Shown here piece by piece: positions 60,176 to 64,000 of a DNA stretch of 64,000 bases. The translations under genes were made by a program, and so were the position numbers. Source of the stretch: Mesorhizobium sp. M1C.F.Ca.ET.210.01.1.1 (GTDB taxonomy: Bacteria; Pseudomonadota; Alphaproteobacteria; Rhizobiales; Rhizobiaceae); contig NZ_SRUU01000002.1 of the NCBI RefSeq assembly GCF_004791585.1, positions 310,001-374,000 on the forward strand. Reading direction: 5' to 3'. Every line of letters starts with the position of its first letter. Position 1 is the first letter of the stretch. The notes beneath the pieces were generated by a model. The model was not told the origin of the DNA and did not search any database. It saw nothing but the letters and a program-made list of their open reading frames with translations.

Positions 60176-60782
60176 GCTCGTCGGCCCATCAACCGACACG
60201 AGCATGCAAAAGCTGTGACTTACCCACCCGCGTAACTCCCCGTTCCGCCAAAGAGCTATTTCTGGCTGCCCAATTCGGCCGGTTGCTTCCGGCCTTCCTG
60301 ACCCATCCAGACTATGACAGAAACAGTTTGCGACTCTATTAAGGCGAGACCTTCGCGGCAAGGCCAGGCACAGGAGATTTCCAATGGTTTTGCGGGATCG
60401 ACTCTACCATGCTGCGACGCACACTCCGGCATCGCCACCTATTCACCACAACGAAACCCTCGGTAGTAGAACGCAAAGCATTAATTAGTATTTTACGCGG
60501 AGAACTTACCGGAGCGAGTGATTCTCGCGACATGCAACCGCCGCTCGTCTGCGGCAAAGAATGCGCTGCCCAAAAACAGCCCAGAATCCGCACTACATTT
60601 ACCGAAATGTCTCTCACCTTGTCATAAACATGCCACAAAGGCGAAAATTTGGGCATGGCAGGTTTATTATTTAGTCAATTCATGACGCGAACATTTCACG
60701 TTGATGGGAAATTGTGTGTTGCGCTGCAGCATTTTTTTGATATCTTGCCGTAAACCATCCGTTCAACGTATGGAGCTTTTGC
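60176..60782. other. 607-bp intergenic region between exoX and exoY
   Basis: No convincing protein gene; a 72-codon frame at 60409 lacks a ribosome-binding site. The last 200 bp are AT-rich and hold AAAATTTGGGCAT (60644-60656) and the TGTTGCGCTGCAGCAT motif (60717-60732). It must contain the promoters of exoX and of exoY-F-Z, and its length leaves room for several regulator sites or a small RNA. Confidence 0.6.
60717..60732. promoter_or_regulatory. TGTTGCGCTGCAGCAT motif before exoY
   Basis: Lies 50 bp before the exoY ATG at the edge of a T-run (ATTTTTTTGATATC). It is the reverse complement, with small changes, of the motifs at 42331 and 51271. Confidence 0.5.
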
Positions 60783-61460
60783 ATGAGGGACGTCGCCAAG
60801 TCGGCCAATGCGGGTTTTGCGCATGCCGGCATTGATTTTCCACCCCCCATCGGCGGTCTGCTCAAACGCAGTTTCGATATCGTCGGTTCCCTGGCGGGTC
60901 TGGTACTGCTCAGCCCGCTCTTCCTGATGGTCGCGCTGCTGGTCAAGCTTTCCGACGGCGGTTCGATCTTCTACGGCCACAAGCGAATCGGCCGTGGCGG
61001 AAGGATTTTCGCCTGCCTCAAATTCCGCACCATGGTGCAGGACGGCGAGAAGGTGCTGGCCGCGCATCTCGCCGCCAATCCGGACGCCGCTGCCGAATGG
61101 GCGGCGACGCGCAAGCTGAAGAACGATCCGCGTGTCACGCGCGTCGGCCAGGTGCTGAGGAAGCTCAGCCTCGACGAACTGCCGCAGATCATCAACATCC
61201 TGCAGGGCGACATGAGCCTCGTCGGACCGCGCCCCGTGGTGCGTGACGAACTCGAGATCTACGGCAGTGCAGCCGTCTACTATCTGAAGTCGCGCCCGGG
61301 TCTCACCGGGCTGTGGCAGGTGAGTGGGCGCAACGACGTATCCTACGATACGCGGGTTGCTTTCGATCGCCACTATGTCGAAAACTGGTCGATGGTCGAA
61401 GATATTCGCATCATCGTGAAGACCGTGCCTGCCGTGTGGATGTCGCGCGGCAGCTATTGA
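60783..61460 (+). CDS. exoY: Undecaprenyl-phosphate galactosephosphotransferase
   Basis: Priming transferase of 225 residues that loads a sugar-1-phosphate (galactose in succinoglycan) on undecaprenyl phosphate. One transmembrane helix (GGLLKRSFDIVGSLAGLVLL begins it), then KFRTMVQDGEK, the DELPQIINILQGDMSLVGPRP signature and the C-terminal GLTGLWQVSGRN. All family motifs are intact. First gene of exoY-exoF-exoZ, separated from exoF by a stem-loop. Confidence 0.94.
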   Translation: MRDVAKSANAGFAHAGIDFPPPIGGLLKRSFDIVGSLAGLVLLSPLFLMVALLVKLSDGGSIFYGHKRIGRGGRIFACLKFRTMVQDGEKVLAAHLAANPDAAAEWAATRKLKNDPRVTRVGQVLRKLSLDELPQIINILQGDMSLVGPRPVVRDELEIYGSAAVYYLKSRPGLTGLWQVSGRNDVSYDTRVAFDRHYVENWSMVEDIRIIVKTVPAVWMSRGSY

Positions 61461-61467
61461 CCGACGG

Positions 61468-61494
61468 GCCTGCCCCGCCGAACCCGGGGCAGGC
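61468..61494 (+). promoter_or_regulatory. Stem-loop between exoY and exoF
   Basis: GCCTGCCCCG (61468-61477) pairs with CGGGGCAGGC (61485-61494) around 7 bases. There is no T-run, so it more likely tunes the exoY/exoF ratio than ends the transcript. Confidence 0.6.
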
Positions 61495-61519
61495 ATCCGG
61501 CAGTGATCTCATCGGGCGG

Positions 61520-62824
61520 ATGGGGCCAAAGCGGATCGGAAACGTTCATTTGAAAAACCACCTCTTCGGACTGTCTTTCGCCAGCAGTCTTCTTTCCAGG
61601 GCGCCCAGCCGGTTCGCGGCTGCGGCGCTTGCAATGTCTCTGCTTACGCCGCAGATGGCGGCGGCCGAAGACTATCGTCTCGGTCCGCAGGACAAACTCA
61701 ACATCCGCGTCGCCGAATGGCAGACGGTCGACGGCACGTTCCGCGACTGGTCGGCGATCAATGGCGACTATTCGGTCGGGCCCGCCGGCACGCTCTCGGT
61801 GCCGTTCGTCGGCGAGATGCAGGCGGCCGGCAAGACGACGTCGGAAATCGCGACGGCGATAGGACTAGCGCTGCAGCGTAAGCTAGCGCTGCCCGACAAG
61901 CCCGAAGCCTCGGTCGAAATGGCGCAGTTCCGGCCATTCTACATTTCGGGCGAAGTGCAGAATCCCGGCCAGTTTCCCTATGTGCCGGACCTGACCGTGC
62001 TGAAGGCGGTGAGCATCGCCGGCGGCATTCGGCGCAGTGCCGACTACGGCCCCCAGCTCGGCAAGGACCTCGTCACCGCCAAGGGCAGCTACGACATCTA
62101 TGACGACCAGCGCCTGCGGCTGATCGTCAAGCGCGCCCGCATCGACGCGGAACTCGCCGACAAGACGAGCTTCGAGGTCCCGAAGGAGGTGGAGGGCGAC
62201 CCGAGAGTGCAGGCGATTGCCGCCGACGAAATGCAGATTCTCACGGCCGACCAAAAGGCGCTGAAGCTGAAGTTGGACGCGCTCGACGACCTGAAAGGCG
62301 TTCTGCAGGGAGAAATTGAATCGCTGCAGAAGAAAATTGCCAACCAGCAGCAGCAGGTGGATCTGGCGCAGCAGCAGCTCACCAGCATCGGCCCGCTGGC
62401 GCAGAAAGGCCTGGTCGCCAACGCGCGGCTGCTTGACTCGAAGCAGTCGGTGGCCGACCTGCAGGGCAAGATCCTGGACTATGAGACGGCGATCCTCACC
62501 GCCAAGCAGTCGATCAGCAAGGCCGAGCAGGACGCGATCGATGCCCGCAACACGCTTAGCTCCAACCTGGCCGCAAGCCGGCAGCAGGTCGAAGCCGACC
62601 TGAACGAGGCAACGCTGAGGACAGCCATGCAGAAGGGCCTGATCGCCCAGGCGTCGGACCCCGCGACGATGGCTTCCATGACCGGCAGCGAGGAGCCGAC
62701 CCTGCTTTACTCGCTGCTGCGCGTTGCCAATGGCAAGACCAGCGAGGTCGAGGCCAAGGAAGATACGCCGGTGCTCCCCGGCGACGTGATCAAGGTCAAG
62801 CTGGCACCGACCGCCAGCCAGTAG
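61520..62824 (+). CDS. exoF: Outer-membrane polysaccharide export protein, ExoF-like
   Basis: Exported protein of about 434 residues. A signal sequence ends at QMAAA-ED. Then comes the polysaccharide export domain (EDYRLGPQDKLNIRVAEWQ, VGPAGTLSVPFVGEMQAAG) and a SLBB part (FYISGEVQNPGQFPYVPDLT). The second half is a long coiled coil rich in Gln and Lys, as in ExoF. The ATG at 61520 has a weak ribosome site; TTG at 61550 would give a more normal signal peptide. It forms the outer-membrane exit with the ExoP inner part. Confidence 0.88.
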   Translation: MGPKRIGNVHLKNHLFGLSFASSLLSRAPSRFAAAALAMSLLTPQMAAAEDYRLGPQDKLNIRVAEWQTVDGTFRDWSAINGDYSVGPAGTLSVPFVGEMQAAGKTTSEIATAIGLALQRKLALPDKPEASVEMAQFRPFYISGEVQNPGQFPYVPDLTVLKAVSIAGGIRRSADYGPQLGKDLVTAKGSYDIYDDQRLRLIVKRARIDAELADKTSFEVPKEVEGDPRVQAIAADEMQILTADQKALKLKLDALDDLKGVLQGEIESLQKKIANQQQQVDLAQQQLTSIGPLAQKGLVANARLLDSKQSVADLQGKILDYETAILTAKQSISKAEQDAIDARNTLSSNLAASRQQVEADLNEATLRTAMQKGLIAQASDPATMASMTGSEEPTLLYSLLRVANGKTSEVEAKEDTPVLPGDVIKVKLAPTASQ

Positions 62825-62942
62825 CGCCGCAGGCTAGGGCTTCGCTTCAGCGCGGCCCGGCCCAGAGGCGGGAGGAACACGTCAGGCTCGTTCGCGCCAA
62901 GGCGCGGGCGGGCGATCTGTTTGGACCGCTTGAAGGCATAGA

Positions 62943-64000
62943 ATGCAGCCCGCCGCCCCGCGTCACGTCTACCTCAACCTCGACGCCATCCGCGGCGTGG
63001 CCGCGATCAGCGTGATGCTCTACCACTTCTCGCCGTTCCTCGCCGACGGCAAGGTGCTGCCGTCGAGCTATCTCGCGGTCGACCTGTTCTTCCTGCTCAG
63101 CGGCTTCGTCATCGCCCATGCCTATGACCGCAAGATCGAGAACGGCATGGGTTTTGGCACCTTCGTGGCCATCCGCCTGATCAGGCTTTATCCGCTCTAC
63201 CTCGCCGGCACGCTGCTCGGCTTCTTCTACCTGCTGGTCAAGAACAGGCTTATACCGGCCGAATATATGCCGCTGTCCGAAATCGGCACGCAGCTGACGA
63301 CCGGCATGTTCTTCATTCCGCTGGTGAGCGATGCCTATCACACCATCTTTCCGCTCAATCCCGCCTCGTGGTCGCTCTTCTTCGAGCTTATCGTCAACAT
63401 CGCCTATGTCGCCGTCTTCTTCCTGCTGTCGCGACGCGTGCTAACGGCGCTGATCGCTGTCAGCCTGGCATTCCTTGTCATCGCCTCGGTGATCGCAGGC
63501 ACGCTCGATTTCGGCATGACCGGCACGACCATCGTCAGTGGGCTGCCGCGCGTTTCGTTCTCCTTCTTCCTGGGCGTGCTGCTGTGCCGGTCGATGGCGG
63601 GCTACCAGGGCAGTCTCGGCTTCCTGCGGCGCGGCTGGTGGGTCGAGGCCGCGATCCTGCTCACGCTGATCGTCTTCGCCATCGCGCCCGCGGGTGCGGC
63701 CGGGCGCGTCGCTTACGACCTTGCCTGCGTGGCGATCGTCTTCCCGATCATGGTGGTGACCGGCGCCGTGGCGCCGACCGCGCCGAGACTGGCAAGCTTC
63801 TATGGCTGGCTGGGGCGGATCTCCTACCCGATCTACATCATCCACACCCCGATGCTGATGATCATTGCCGGAGCCGGCAAGGCGGTGTCAGTCGACCCGT
63901 TCGCGCACCATCCCTGGTTCGGCATTCTGATGGCGGTCGCAGTCATCGTCATCGCCGACATCGCCACCCGCATCTATGACGAGCCGGTGCGCCGCTTCCT
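62943..64000 (+). CDS. exoZ: Acyltransferase-3 family protein, ExoZ-like (cut by window end)
   Basis: Translated directly because no stop lies in the window: 352 codons visible. N-terminal signature YLNLDAIRGVAAISVMLYHF with the catalytic His in LYHF, then YLAVDLFFLLSGFVIAHAYD, and about ten membrane segments. In Sinorhizobium, ExoZ acetylates the succinoglycan repeat unit and is encoded near exoF and exoY, as here. Probably only the last few residues are missing. It is distinct from the family-3 acyltransferase at 30333. Confidence 0.85.
   Translation, partial: MQPAAPRHVYLNLDAIRGVAAISVMLYHFSPFLADGKVLPSSYLAVDLFFLLSGFVIAHAYDRKIENGMGFGTFVAIRLIRLYPLYLAGTLLGFFYLLVKNRLIPAEYMPLSEIGTQLTTGMFFIPLVSDAYHTIFPLNPASWSLFFELIVNIAYVAVFFLLSRRVLTALIAVSLAFLVIASVIAGTLDFGMTGTTIVSGLPRVSFSFFLGVLLCRSMAGYQGSLGFLRRGWWVEAAILLTLIVFAIAPAGAAGRVAYDLACVAIVFPIMVVTGAVAPTAPRLASFYGWLGRISYPIYIIHTPMLMIIAGAGKAVSVDPFAHHPWFGILMAVAVIVIADIATRIYDEPVRRF

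Noticed and set aside
60409..60627. Possible 72-residue gene in the exoX-exoY spacer
   Set aside because: No ribosome-binding site, atypical composition and no motif; the region looks regulatory.
37222..60656. Shared string AAAATTTGGGCAT at 37225 and 60644 as a regulon site
   Set aside because: A 13-base match is expected by chance several times in a window this size, so it is listed only as a weak site.

Overview
The window reads as a high-GC alphaproteobacterial chromosome of the Rhizobiales, most likely Mesorhizobium or a close relative. This rests on a succinoglycan-type exo gene set in the order exoL-A-M-O-N-P, an ActS/ActR (RegB/RegA) redox pair, MmcB, a small SyrA/ExoX-type regulator and rhizobial intergenic palindromes. 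No tRNA, rRNA, CRISPR array, insertion sequence or phage gene was recognised. The first and last genes (a LysE-type exporter and an ExoZ-type acyltransferase) are cut by the window edges.

Layout. 0-12.8 kb is mostly housekeeping: trpS, a universal stress protein, a NifU-like Fe-S protein, an L,D-transpeptidase lipoprotein, a CueR-type regulator, DUF1330, mmcB, nhaA, actR/actS, hrpB and a PIG-L deacetylase. 12.9-24.8 kb is one long catabolic operon: a CUT1 sugar or polyol ABC transporter with two different ATPases, a fused DhaK-DhaL kinase, and a PEP-dependent dihydroxyacetone kinase (DhaL, DhaM, DhaK) with its own HPr and Enzyme I. 24.9-27.9 kb is a compact lasso-like RiPP locus without cyclase or transporter (nucleotidyltransferase, HPr-kinase-like kinase, B2 protease, RRE protein) headed by a 31-residue precursor gene at 27783-27878 that is easily missed. 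28-34.5 kb carries prpE, an acyltransferase, a phosphatase and a divergent NmrA/LysR pair.

34.5-64 kb is an exopolysaccharide locus: exoP, exoN, four glycosyltransferases, an exoT-type flippase, UDP-glucose dehydrogenase, a GMC oxidoreductase with a Tat-type subunit, an exoK-type glycanase, exoX, exoY, exoF and exoZ. Inserted in it at 52.4-59.9 kb is a complete lasso-peptide cluster: precursor (predicted 24-residue core, Gly1-Asp9 ring, C-terminal Ser), RRE, B2 protease, asparagine-synthetase-like cyclase, kinase, ABC exporter and a divergent nucleotidyltransferase.

The two RiPP loci lie about 26 kb apart and share four homologous components, but the first has no cyclase and its precursor core has no Asp or Glu. 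It therefore cannot make a lasso ring and is the best candidate here for an undescribed system. A motif close to TGTTGC-NN-TGCAGCA recurs before several exo genes and resembles part of an inverted repeat before the lasso precursor, which suggests, without proving it, shared control.
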